Below, piece by piece: positions 17,391-26,109 of a DNA stretch of 34,018 nt (its first letter is position 1; every line of letters begins with the position of its first letter). The translations under genes were made by a program, and so were the position numbers. Where the stretch lies: NCBI RefSeq assembly GCF_024054555.1, contig NZ_JAMXLY010000040.1, positions 1-34,018 of the forward strand. Direction: 5' to 3'. The notes under the pieces were generated by a model. The model saw only the letters and a list, made by a program, of their open reading frames with translations. It searched no databases and was not told where the DNA came from. The DNA comes from Segatella cerevisiae (lineage in GTDB: Bacteria > Bacteroidota > Bacteroidia > Bacteroidales > Bacteroidaceae).

Positions 17391-17549
17391 TTTCTGTTAT
17401 ATTTTAAATTATATATACACTTTGTGCAATAAATATAGAAATTATCATAATCTGACATTGATTAATGCTCTTATTAATGTACGAAATTTAATTAATTACC
17501 GCTACCAATTGAATCTTATATTTTGGGGAATATCATAATTGTCTAATTG

Positions 17550-18710
17550 TTAGTTACCAAAATGTTCATGTGCAAAACAGAAGAAGTCTATTTTATGAGG
17601 GAAAATCTTTTTGTAGATAGCCATTGCTTCATTCTCTTTCCATTCTTTCTCAGAACTTAACAAATATACATCTTTAAATGGTTCTCCCCAACCATAATTG
17701 AGATGTAAATAATATGGATCTTTTGGCCTGTTATATTTAACATATCCATCTGCTATGAAGGCATGGCCATCAACATAATGTTTCCAAGGTCCCCAACCAT
17801 GTTTAGCTCGATATCCAGATACTACAACTATTCCATCTGGCAAATGTAGAACGGTGATGGGTTGATAAGTACCCCAATTATAAATGTCATATTTCTTAAA
17901 GAAGTCGACCAAATTAGAGGTTTTTGTACCTGAAGCTTTCGTTCCATATTTCATTCCTGTTTGTTGCCCAACATAGCTTATTAATTTTGCTATTTCATCA
18001 ATTGCTTCTGCAGTAGGATATTGTTTTGTGACTTCGTCCCAAGAGGTTATCATACTCATCTTAGGTCGTAGAACTGATAAAGCCTGAGCGCCAGCAATAG
18101 CAACACAACCAGCAAGAGCCTGTTGTCCATCATTAGTATAACAATATTTATTATAAGGGGGATCTTGATCCCAAGAAACTTTACATTTAGGATTTACTTT
18201 TTCTACAATCTGATCCGTATTTTCAATCATTGGGCTTGAATCATCGGCGATATTATTAACTGCTGTTTGTAATAAAAAAGAGAGGTCGGACGTTGTGTCA
18301 CGAAGGACTTTGTTAACGTCCATATTGTTTTCTTTCCTAAAATAAGCAATCGGCAATATCTTTTCGCCATTTTTAATTAAAATAACAGTTCCTTCATTCT
18401 TAGTTAAAGAAGTAGATACAAGTGTGTCATTTAAATAGATTTGATAATTTACGGCTCTGGTATTTGACTCATTCTTAAAGAAATTGCCCATGGGGAGTTT
18501 GTTGATAGTCTTGACGGATGCCAAATCAATAGATCTGGTTTGTGTACTTGTAGAAGCATTAATACCATTAGCAAATTTCAATGCTATTTTAGAGATGTTG
18601 TCCTCTTTTCTGGACTGATTCGTGTTTTGAACTCCGGGATTCTCGTTCTCACATGCTACTAATAATAATGAAGCAAGTAAGCCTAATGTAATTGATTTTA
18701 ATTTACCCAT
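17550..18710 (-). CDS. C10 family cysteine protease (streptopain-like), lipoprotein
   Basis: A papain-like secreted protease of family C10 (SpeB, PrtT, B. fragilis Bfp). Starting at the ATG at 18710 gives 386 residues with a standard lipoprotein signal (MGKLKSITLGLLASLLLVAC, Cys20). An upstream ATG at 18737 would add nine residues. A propeptide follows (about 30-165) with the hydrophobic Spi_C10-like pattern. The catalytic Cys202 lies in GCVAIAGAQAL, and the catalytic His316 in YVDGHAFIADGY. LHLNYGWGE is the conserved Trp/Gly segment after the His. No type IX C-terminal domain is seen, so anchoring is by lipid. It is expected to cleave proteins at the cell surface. It follows DUF4249 by 97 bases in the receptor operon, so peptide supply to that receptor is a reasonable inference. 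Its base composition is more AT-rich than the operon upstream. Confidence 0.88.
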   Translation of the reverse strand: MGKLKSITLGLLASLLLVACENENPGVQNTNQSRKEDNISKIALKFANGINASTSTQTRSIDLASVKTINKLPMGNFFKNESNTRAVNYQIYLNDTLVSTSLTKNEGTVILIKNGEKILPIAYFRKENNMDVNKVLRDTTSDLSFLLQTAVNNIADDSSPMIENTDQIVEKVNPKCKVSWDQDPPYNKYCYTNDGQQALAGCVAIAGAQALSVLRPKMSMITSWDEVTKQYPTAEAIDEIAKLISYVGQQTGMKYGTKASGTKTSNLVDFFKKYDIYNWGTYQPITVLHLPDGIVVVSGYRAKHGWGPWKHYVDGHAFIADGYVKYNRPKDPYYLHLNYGWGEPFKDVYLLSSEKEWKENEAMAIYKKIFPHKIDFFCFAHEHFGN

Positions 18711-18807
18711 AATTATTTTTTTTAAAGTCTCATTCATAAATATGATTTTCCATCACCGTTTTTATAATAAGACGTCTATTTCTTTAACAACCCTTACTTA
18801 AAATAAA

Positions 18808-19731
18808 TTATTTTTCTTTTATCCAGTCGGTTTTCGTCATTGCATAGCCTCCCATGACCCCTATACCATTATTAATATTGGTATAGCTCGGTCGAACAAA
18901 TGATATTCCATAGTTGGCCGTACTGTTGTTCTTACTGTCATTGACACTCTTGAAGAAATTGTATAACTCAGGGGTAAGACGGTAAAGCTCTATATAATAA
19001 GCATTTACATAACCATGAGGATGAACATCCAGATGCAATGTATAGGTAGAATCATGTAGGAATGAACTATTATCGAAGACATAGAAATTCTGGTAGAAGT
19101 CATTGGATTCATCAAATATTTTTTCACCCAGTGAGTATTTGTTCAGCACCGGTTCATCATACGTGCAAACTTCTTCAACCTCTTTCCGAGTGATGATAGA
19201 ATCAAGATCTCCATCATAGTCTCCGGCAAGTCCAATCACCCTCACTGCATATTTCGCCGGCGAAGGAGAATTCTTAAGTGAGAGTCGGATCTGGTCATAC
19301 CAGACCCCATCGTTGAATACGGACCCCATCTCTGTCTTCGTTATCTCCGGTACAGTGGGGATGGTAGTGGTGGACGAAGCCGCTTTCATCCCTTTTGCAC
19401 TGACCTGCACGGTTATCTGGTCTTTGGCCTGCAGTATTCCTGTAAAATAATAGACGAGTTGGTAGGTCTTGTAAGCATCTACTTTTTTCAGAAACTTGAC
19501 TTCCTTCTGTGCTCCGTTGACCGTACATCTTACCTGAGCCGTATCCATAAACGTGTTCTTTCCTTTTACCGGTATGGAAGAAGAAACAAATATCTCCGTC
19601 GTGTCCTGAGAAGACGGAAAACAATAGATGACCAGTTGGCTGTCTCTCGAGAGCTGATCAATATCAACATGATCCTGACAGGCTGTAAAAGCTAACAACA
19701 CAAGGATGCAACTGATAAGGAAATATCTCAT
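18808..19731 (-). CDS. DUF4249 family lipoprotein
   Basis: A 307-residue lipoprotein: signal peptide with lipobox FTAC (Cys18), followed by QDHVDID. The body is beta-rich with an Ig-like N-terminal half (LVIYCFPSSQDTTEIFVSSS) and the C-terminal YIELYRLTPELYNFFKSV and GIGVMGGYAM segments that mark DUF4249 (PF14054). Members are regularly encoded right beside TonB-dependent receptors and probably act as their surface partner, like SusD for SusC, though this is not proven. Here the start is five bases after the receptor stop, so the two are translationally close. Length is at the shorter end of the family (about 270-400). Confidence 0.88.
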   Translation of the reverse strand: MRYFLISCILVLLAFTACQDHVDIDQLSRDSQLVIYCFPSSQDTTEIFVSSSIPVKGKNTFMDTAQVRCTVNGAQKEVKFLKKVDAYKTYQLVYYFTGILQAKDQITVQVSAKGMKAASSTTTIPTVPEITKTEMGSVFNDGVWYDQIRLSLKNSPSPAKYAVRVIGLAGDYDGDLDSIITRKEVEEVCTYDEPVLNKYSLGEKIFDESNDFYQNFYVFDNSSFLHDSTYTLHLDVHPHGYVNAYYIELYRLTPELYNFFKSVNDSKNNSTANYGISFVRPSYTNINNGIGVMGGYAMTKTDWIKEK

Positions 19732-19736
19732 AACGA

Positions 19737-22367
19737 TTAAAATTTCAAGGTGTAACTTACTGAAGGAATCAATGGAATATATCCGTTGGTCCTGACAGTA
19801 TAAGTACCATCGTCCTCCTCATATATTTTCATACGCATGGTGTTCAGGTGGCAATAGGCATTATAGATGCTGATATTCCAAATGCCTTCTCTTCCGTGAC
19901 GGGTACGGTGGGTGAAATTTGCACCCACATCCAACCGGTGATAAGCTGGCAAGGCCATGTTGTTGGACTTGCTGTAGAATTTCCCTATTTCATTCTCTCC
20001 TTTATCATTAGGGAAAGATGGAAGTAATATATACTGGTCGGGCAGTGTCATGCGGTTGCCGGAATGGTAAGCCCATGCCGCATAGACTCCTATCCGGTGA
20101 GAAAACTGGTATCTCCATGTGATATTGATCTTATGGCGGTTGTCGAACTGGTCCCGAAACCATCCGGTTTTTATTTCATTATATCTTCTTGACGTCCATG
20201 AAAGGGTATAGGCAGTTTCAAGGCTCATCTTGGCATGGTGATAGTTACCGTCGAATTCGATTCCATAGGAGCGGCCGTCGCCGTCTGTGACGTCCTTATC
20301 CCATCGTGATGCTGCTGGCTGGAATCCTGCCCAGTGACGATAGAGCAGCAGATGACGGGTTCTTTTATAGAATCCTTCTATGGAAAGGAACCATGAACGA
20401 CAGGGTTGAGCATAGATACCTGCCGCGACCTGACTGGAACGGGCGGGAAGGGCAGTGGATGTTGTCGGTACCCAGTAGTCGGTGGGCATATCCAGATAAG
20501 AAGTGGCAATGTGATGGACATACTGGGTCATCATCGTATAGGATAATTTGACAGAGAGGTTGTCTTTTACTTGAATCTTTGTAGCCAGACGGGGATCCAG
20601 ATAATGATAGATCTTGCCTTTCGTTGAGAATGAAGAGAAGTTCAGTCCGAAGTCTGTACTCCATTGGTCTGTGATCCTCATCTCGTCTTCTGTATAAGCT
20701 GTAAATTCACTGGAATGTTTGATGTTATGGCTTTTCATTTGTACCGTATCCACTTCTTCGTCCTTGTCGCTATAATAGTAGGATTTCTGAATGGTCTGTG
20801 GTCTGAAAAGGTGTTGGATAAATGTTCCTCCAAAATTGATTTTGTTCTGGTTGTCCAGCTGGTAATCAAAATCTACTTTCAGTCCTCCATCGTATATCTG
20901 GGAGTGATTATGCTGTTGTTCAAGACTGGTACGATGACGGATGCCATCATCTGCTTCCTCAAAATTATCATCTGAATAATCAAATCCTGAATAATTATAG
21001 GTGAATATTCCTGCTATATTGGAGAAAAGACGGTTTCCCCACTGCCGGTCCCATCCTAGAGCCATGTTCAGATTCCCCCAGTTGAAATTGTTTTTCGTAT
21101 CTTCATGGTCTTCTTCCCAGGCACTTTTATCACGGACATTATAGTGATCGAGTCCGGAATAGAGGCTGACATACATCTTGTCTCTGTCATTGAGATGATG
21201 GGTGACCTTAAAGTTCAGGTCATGGAAAAGGTAACCGACGGTGTACTCGTCCTCATCCGATTTACAATGGTTGGCGATGGCAAAGATGGGTTTTAGTATA
21301 AGGTCAATCCAACTTCTGCGGAGGCTGAATACAAATGATGTTTTTCCCTTTATTATAGGTCCTTCCAAATATATCCTGCCATCCAGAACCCCCAGTGACC
21401 AAAGGCCGTGATAGTGATAGAGGTCACCGTCCTTGGTCCTGACATCCGTGACGGAAGACAGTCTGCCGCTATATCGTGCGGGGAACCCACTCTTATAGAA
21501 GTCTGCATTCTTGATGATGTCTGTATTGAAAGAAGAAAAAAGTCCTAGGGAATGATTCGTCTGATAGAGAGGAACCCCGTCGATCAGGAACAGGTTCTCG
21601 TCACTGTTTCCTCCGTGTACGTATAGTCCAGAAGCGAGATCCACTCCTGATGCAATACCGGAGATACGCTGCAAGGTCTTGATGACATCTGGACTGCTAA
21701 GTAAAGAGAATTCGGTGTTGAAGTCGGCAGAGGTCAGGGACCTTTTTCCAGTCTGAGTGGTCAGCAAGGGAGAATTCAGGTCACCTTTTACAATCACATC
21801 ATTTAGCGTTGTATTTTCCTGTAATTGGAAATCGGTTCTTTCATTTCTGGATAACCTGATTCTGGGGTTGATGTCTTGACAACCGATATAGGAAATCCGT
21901 AAAGAATGTGTACCTTCGGGAAGAGTGAAACTGAAAAATCCATATTCATTCGTCAACGTACCCTGTTTTTCTTCCTTGTCATAGATTGTTGCATTGATTA
22001 ACGGCTCACCGTTTTCATTTTTTATATAACCGCTGATAGTGTACTTCTCAGGGGCATTCTTTTTTTTTACTTTTATTATTGTTTTAGTCTGATGATCATT
22101 TCGTTTCCGAAGTTTTTTTTCAAGAATGATGTTTATTCCACTTCTTGTCCAGATAATATTGGTGTTTTGGAAGAGTTTATTCAGGGCTATGTCAATAGGC
22201 AGCCCCTTAAGAGACGGACCATGATAGGGAATCTCCAATCGGATACTGGAATCATAGATAACAAATATTTTCTTTTCTTTCTGCAATTTCTTGATTTCTT
22301 GACCGATGGTCTGGCTATAAGCGAAACTCGAGAATATGCATAGGAGTACGATTAAAATAGATTTCAT
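19737..22367 (-). CDS. STN-domain TonB-dependent receptor (signal-transducing)
   Basis: An 876-residue outer-membrane receptor. Residues 1-18 are a signal peptide. Residues 20-72 form an STN domain (secretin and TonB N-terminus), the periplasmic part that contacts an anti-sigma factor. Residues 111-185 form a carboxypeptidase-regulatory-like domain (YTISGYIKNENGEPLINATI). The plug covers about 195-320 (SPDVIKTLQRISGIASG, LYVHGGNSDENLFLIDGVP). A 22-strand barrel extends to the C-terminus, which ends in Phe as expected for BAM insertion. It sits in the order sigma, FecR, receptor, DUF4249 with gaps of 6 and 5 bases around it. It should import a TonB-dependent substrate and trigger its own operon through FecR. 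The substrate is unknown; peptide is suggested only by the protease downstream. Confidence 0.93.
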   Translation of the reverse strand: MKSILIVLLCIFSSFAYSQTIGQEIKKLQKEKKIFVIYDSSIRLEIPYHGPSLKGLPIDIALNKLFQNTNIIWTRSGINIILEKKLRKRNDHQTKTIIKVKKKNAPEKYTISGYIKNENGEPLINATIYDKEEKQGTLTNEYGFFSFTLPEGTHSLRISYIGCQDINPRIRLSRNERTDFQLQENTTLNDVIVKGDLNSPLLTTQTGKRSLTSADFNTEFSLLSSPDVIKTLQRISGIASGVDLASGLYVHGGNSDENLFLIDGVPLYQTNHSLGLFSSFNTDIIKNADFYKSGFPARYSGRLSSVTDVRTKDGDLYHYHGLWSLGVLDGRIYLEGPIIKGKTSFVFSLRRSWIDLILKPIFAIANHCKSDEDEYTVGYLFHDLNFKVTHHLNDRDKMYVSLYSGLDHYNVRDKSAWEEDHEDTKNNFNWGNLNMALGWDRQWGNRLFSNIAGIFTYNYSGFDYSDDNFEEADDGIRHRTSLEQQHNHSQIYDGGLKVDFDYQLDNQNKINFGGTFIQHLFRPQTIQKSYYYSDKDEEVDTVQMKSHNIKHSSEFTAYTEDEMRITDQWSTDFGLNFSSFSTKGKIYHYLDPRLATKIQVKDNLSVKLSYTMMTQYVHHIATSYLDMPTDYWVPTTSTALPARSSQVAAGIYAQPCRSWFLSIEGFYKRTRHLLLYRHWAGFQPAASRWDKDVTDGDGRSYGIEFDGNYHHAKMSLETAYTLSWTSRRYNEIKTGWFRDQFDNRHKINITWRYQFSHRIGVYAAWAYHSGNRMTLPDQYILLPSFPNDKGENEIGKFYSKSNNMALPAYHRLDVGANFTHRTRHGREGIWNISIYNAYCHLNTMRMKIYEEDDGTYTVRTNGYIPLIPSVSYTLKF

Positions 22368-22373
22368 AGTTTC

Positions 22374-23204
22374 CTATTTCTTAACACGGATGGCAATATG
22401 AAGTGCATCTTCCAATGCGTTGATTAAGTCATTGACATTCTTGGTCTTAAACTCACCCGAGATGGATCTTGTTGTGTCACTTGTTACCAAGCTGATTTGA
22501 TAGCAATTACCTATTTCTTTCAGAGCTTTGTTGATAGGAGTATTGTCAAAGATGAATATACCGGTTGCCCATGCAGTCTGGTTGGAATGACTTGATGGAA
22601 TGAGATGGGGCTGAGGATATTCTTTGGAGATTTCTGCTGTCCTATTTGTGGTAAGGATAAGGCTATGTTTCCTATCTCGTGTAGAGAAACGGACTTTACC
22701 ACTGGTAACATATACTTTAGATGCATTCCCACAGGTTTCATCTATCTGGAATGTCGTTCCCAAATCTTCCACAAGTCCGAGGTCACTGTGTACCGTAAAT
22801 GGATTTCGGCTATTGTGCATGATGATAAAGTAGGCCTTTCCTTTGAGACTCACACTTCTAACATTTGTAACCTTACCGTTTTTATGGTAGGAAATGGAAG
22901 AATGAGGGGCTATGATAATCTTGCTGCCGTCTGAAATTGTAAGGGTCTTGATACTATCATTTGAAGCAATAAGAATCTCATCTCTGTTTTGTTGTAATAA
23001 ACCAATACCTATACCCACCAGTAGGAGAATCCCTGCTGCGGCTGCTACAATACGGTATATCCCTATCTTTCTTCTGTGAAGTGTAGGGCTATAACCAGTG
23101 TTTTCATGAAAGGCTGAAATAGCTTTTCTAGTATCAAATATACCTTCCTTATAGTATCTGACAACGAAATCAAGTATTTCGTTCCATTTCTTGTTTCTTC
23201 CCAT
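22374..23204 (-). CDS. FecR-type anti-sigma factor
   Basis: A 276-residue single-pass inner-membrane protein. The short cytoplasmic N-terminus (about 1-46) holds the sigma-binding part. A transmembrane segment lies at about 48-68 (IVAAAAGILLLVGIGIGLL). The periplasmic FecR domain spans about 80-180 (LTISDGSKIIIAPHSSISY, GKAYFIIMHNSRNPFTVHS, DLGTTFQID, VYVTSGKVRF). A DUF4974-like C-terminal domain at about 205-275 (IFDNTPINKALKEIGNCYQI) contacts the STN domain of the receptor in this family. It lies between the sigma gene (37-base gap) and the receptor gene (6-base gap), the standard order for cell-surface signalling in Bacteroidetes. Confidence 0.93.
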   Translation of the reverse strand: MGRNKKWNEILDFVVRYYKEGIFDTRKAISAFHENTGYSPTLHRRKIGIYRIVAAAAGILLLVGIGIGLLQQNRDEILIASNDSIKTLTISDGSKIIIAPHSSISYHKNGKVTNVRSVSLKGKAYFIIMHNSRNPFTVHSDLGLVEDLGTTFQIDETCGNASKVYVTSGKVRFSTRDRKHSLILTTNRTAEISKEYPQPHLIPSSHSNQTAWATGIFIFDNTPINKALKEIGNCYQISLVTSDTTRSISGEFKTKNVNDLINALEDALHIAIRVKK

Positions 23205-23241
23205 CTTTTTATTCTAAAGACTGCCCGATCCTTGCATACCC

Positions 23242-23772
23242 TTATGAAAAGAGAGAAAAAAAGAAGAGATAAATTTTTCGGATCTCTCCACGAAGAATCC
23301 TATATGCCTTTGAAATCTGGGTTTCTACTGTTTTTACCGATAGATGGAGTTCCTTCGCAATTTCTTCATAAGTTTTTTGCTCCCGTTTACTCATCAGGAA
23401 AATCTCGCGGCACCGATTGGGGAGAGTATCGATAGCCGTCCATAGTTGCGCAGCCCACTCTGAATTTTCTTCTTCGTCATTTATGTCAACTGTATCTTTC
23501 GCATTTTCAATGTCTACAAATGAAGGAGTGCTGCTGATCCGTTTATGGGCATCATAACAGGCATTCCTCACGGAAATGAACAGATAGCTTTTAGTGTTCA
23601 GAATAGGAGCATTGGTCTTTAGTTTATCCCATAGATGGATAAAACATTCCATTACAATATCTTCCACATTATTCGTGCCTTTCAATAATGAAGTAGCATA
23701 CATACATAGCGGTCGATAATACAATCTGAAAATTTCGTCAATATCTTCCTGTTTAGGCTCTTTTTTTATCAT
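23242..23772 (-). CDS. ECF-type RNA polymerase sigma factor
   Basis: A sigma-70 factor of the Bacteroidetes ECF group paired with FecR. Starting at the ATG at 23772 gives 176 residues; an upstream ATG at 23808 would add 12. Region 2 (FRLYYRPLCMYATSLLKG, then VEDIVMECFIHLW) recognises the -10 element. Region 4 (LPNRCREIFLMSKREQKTYEEIA and LSVKTVETQISKAYRIL) recognises the -35 element. It should activate the operon it heads when FecR is released by ligand-bound receptor. Its upstream DNA is the end of an IS982 remnant starting at about 23820, so the native promoter is either very short or displaced. Confidence 0.92.
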   Translation of the reverse strand: MIKKEPKQEDIDEIFRLYYRPLCMYATSLLKGTNNVEDIVMECFIHLWDKLKTNAPILNTKSYLFISVRNACYDAHKRISSTPSFVDIENAKDTVDINDEEENSEWAAQLWTAIDTLPNRCREIFLMSKREQKTYEEIAKELHLSVKTVETQISKAYRILRGEIRKIYLFFFSLFS

Positions 23773-23819
23773 GTAAAACCTGTTGGTTGAATTGATCTTG
23801 TAAAACATTAAAGTTTAGA

Positions 23820-24400
23820 AAGTTGCGCATATTATGGATTTCTAGTATTCTCGTGGTGATTAAAACATTAATTACTATAAACTATACGAACTTCTCTACA
23901 AAGTTCCGGTAATTTTTTGATATTTACAAACGTTTTGTAGAAAATTACGTAAATTTTCATAGAAATATCCTCCACATGCTGTTACTTCCTAGTTTTCCAA
24001 TATGGAGGTGGTCGCACTTTCCATTACAGAGGAAGCATTCTGCATCGATAGTGGAAACTATCTTTTCCATCGATCCAACAAGGAATATCTTAATATCATC
24101 CCCACCTTGGCAACCAGATATCAGTTCAACCAGTACAGCAAATTGACAAGGGGCTTTGAGAAGAGATGCGCAAGTCCATTGTCAAAGCGCTTGATGGAGT
24201 TAAGTCTGTTTTTGGTATAGTTTCCAAGCCTATATGTGTCTGCCTGAATGCACATACGGGTAGATGATGATGAAAGGACTGGAATTGGTAATTCTCCCGC
24301 ATTGGGATGTTGTATCTCACAGAGAATATATTACTACAGTTATAAACTTCACTCTTAGTGTAATATCACCGGTGCCATATATCGCATTTTGAATAGGATA
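23820..24400 (+). mobile_element. Degenerate IS982-family insertion sequence
   Basis: The left end (AAGTTGCGCATAT, 23820-23832) is identical over 13 bases to the left end of the element starting near 33826. Similarity continues through the 50-60 bases before the transposase start (ATTTxTAGTA, TTAATT blocks). Transposase-like codons then run in the plus direction to about 24399, where similarity ends without a recognisable right terminal repeat. The element is therefore truncated on the right as well as frameshifted. Confidence 0.8.
23884..24399 (+). pseudogene. IS982-family transposase, frameshifted and truncated
   Basis: The former start codon region (near 23884) has mutated, but its DNA aligns with the transposase start at 33893. 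From 24002 one frame reads MEVVALSITEEAFCIDSGNY then LATRYQFNQYSKLTRGFEK. From about 24160 the frame shifts to EMRKSIVKALDGVKSVFGIV and SKPICVCLNAHTGR, followed by a stop. A third frame from about 24309 gives YYYSYKLHS-stop-CNITGAIY, matching the catalytic-core segment of IS982 transposases. About 170 of roughly 290-300 codons remain, with at least two frameshifts and several stops. It is certainly non-functional. Confidence 0.8.
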
Positions 24401-24927
24401 CAAATATAAGATAATTATCGGATAAAGTGTATCAATCTTCGTGTTTTTATGTTATTTCGTCCTAATAATATAAAATAAAGCCATACGGCAATAGTATTGT
24501 CCTTATACATCCGCCATAGTTCTTTTTCTGCTCATATCTGGAGATATATTTTTAAGAATTGCAAGGAAAAGAGGAAGAAAGAGGAATTTATTGCTTAATT
24601 TTGTGTTGTCTTATTTAAGAGAATGCCTATTTAATAAGATGGAATAGAAATGATGGTTTTAGATATGAGTTCAAATATTTGAACCTCTTTATTCTATTTG
24701 GAGGAAATATAACTTGATCGGTTAGGTTATTATAGAAATTACAAGTTAATACAGAATGTGATTAAGGCTTATAGTAATGGTGGGGGACATCTAAAATAGA
24801 ATTCAAAAATGATCTAAGAATAGGCTGAATGAGGTTGCAGACAATTCTAAGTTTGCTTAGAATAAGAGCACTTACTTGCAGACAGATGGGTGCAAGGTAG
24901 ATTATTCAAATTAATAAAATGTAAATT
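24401..24927. other. AT-rich intergenic stretch with small hairpins
   Basis: No gene is seen. TAATTTTG at 24596-24603 fits the -7 consensus, but no -33 box is present. A perfect 8-base hairpin ATTCTAAG/CTTAGAAT lies at 24844-24863, and CTTGCA/TGCAAG pairs at about 24873-24894, just ahead of the gene at 24928. Confidence 0.45.
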
Positions 24928-25986
24928 ATGGGTAATTCATATAGAAGGAAAGGAGCACAGTTCTTCCAAACTGTAATGCTGAAAGAATCATTGATGACTA
25001 ATCCTAAAACATCACTGGTCTATATTGCGAAAATATTTGGATGGCACATCAAACAGAGCCTTTCGAAAGAGGAGTTTACGGATCAATTGGCTGAGATGAT
25101 TTTGGGTAATCCTTCTCATGTGCTGGAGTTCCAGACAGTATACGAACTGCGATTTCTCAAAAAGATCGTGGAGGCCCCGGATAATGAACCCTATCAGGCA
25201 CAGCTATTACTTTCTCAGCTTTCACTGCACGATATGAAAGTGCTCCAAATCCTAATGCCTAATGATGAGCATTTGAGGTTTGCATGTTATTCCATTGCGA
25301 GTGATCTGAAAGAGGCTTTCAAACCGTGGATTGACGTCGTATTACAAAAGAAACTGAATCAAGGGGAGGAACTGTTGGACAGGATAACGATGGGATGCCT
25401 CAATCTTTATGGGATCGTAGATATGGACCCGTTGGTAAAAATGATTGCTGCTTGTCGTGGAGTGACTTCTGACAAAAAGGCTATTAAGGATTATCTGTTT
25501 GGCAGAAGCCTCTATCATATTCATCAAGTCCTTTTTGATGAAGTTGATGGGACGCAAACTACGGCTTTCTTATCGGTCTTTCTGGATCAGGAGGAGGTAG
25601 GCTCGTTAATGCAGGATATGGATGAACATCAGGAAATCCGGGATTATAAATCGTTTCCCGAGGAGGAAGTGGAAGCTTGGGGACAGATGCCTTTTCCTGT
25701 ACAGGGTCAGTTTGGAGCCGAGAAAGTTTACCAATTCTTGAGGGGTGGGAAACTGTCGGCAGACCAGGCAGAAATACGGGTCAATGTCTTGTGGATGGGA
25801 GCACAGTTGAAGAGTTTGCCTCTTTCCGAACATATCTCGACTTTCTTGTATGGTTTAGCGATTAGGAAAGAAACCGAACTTAACCAGATATTGAATATCT
25901 TGTCTAATTTCATCAATCATATACCAAGGTGGTTCCTGAAAGGATATTGTCCTTCTGAAGTCTTTAATAAGCATGTTAAACCGTAG
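24928..25986 (+). CDS. Hypothetical cytoplasmic protein, 352 residues
   Basis: I do not recognise the family. The protein is mostly helical with no signal peptide or membrane segment. Residues 23-60 (TSLVYIAKIFGWHIKQSLSK and the following EEFTDQLAEMIL) resemble a SAP or Rho-N-like helix-extended-helix fold, which often binds nucleic acid; this is a weak fold-level inference. Acidic and Gln-rich stretches occupy 190-260. The C-terminal NHIPRWFLKGYCPSEVF motif looks conserved-domain-like, similar in feel to the tail of some SEC-C-type proteins, but no Cys-rich SEC-C motif is present. An alternative start is Met23 at 24994. Small hairpins precede it. It ends 123 bases before the second receptor and may share its transcript. 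Confidence 0.7.
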   Translation: MGNSYRRKGAQFFQTVMLKESLMTNPKTSLVYIAKIFGWHIKQSLSKEEFTDQLAEMILGNPSHVLEFQTVYELRFLKKIVEAPDNEPYQAQLLLSQLSLHDMKVLQILMPNDEHLRFACYSIASDLKEAFKPWIDVVLQKKLNQGEELLDRITMGCLNLYGIVDMDPLVKMIAACRGVTSDKKAIKDYLFGRSLYHIHQVLFDEVDGTQTTAFLSVFLDQEEVGSLMQDMDEHQEIRDYKSFPEEEVEAWGQMPFPVQGQFGAEKVYQFLRGGKLSADQAEIRVNVLWMGAQLKSLPLSEHISTFLYGLAIRKETELNQILNILSNFINHIPRWFLKGYCPSEVFNKHVKP

Positions 25987-26109
25987 GTGCAACCCCTTGG
26001 ATATTGTAATCACATTCTCCAATTTGTATCGCATGTACAAGGAAGATTGTTTAATGATCTGTCAGAATTTTTTAATACTAACAATGTATTTCTCATAAAA
26101 ATACGATAC

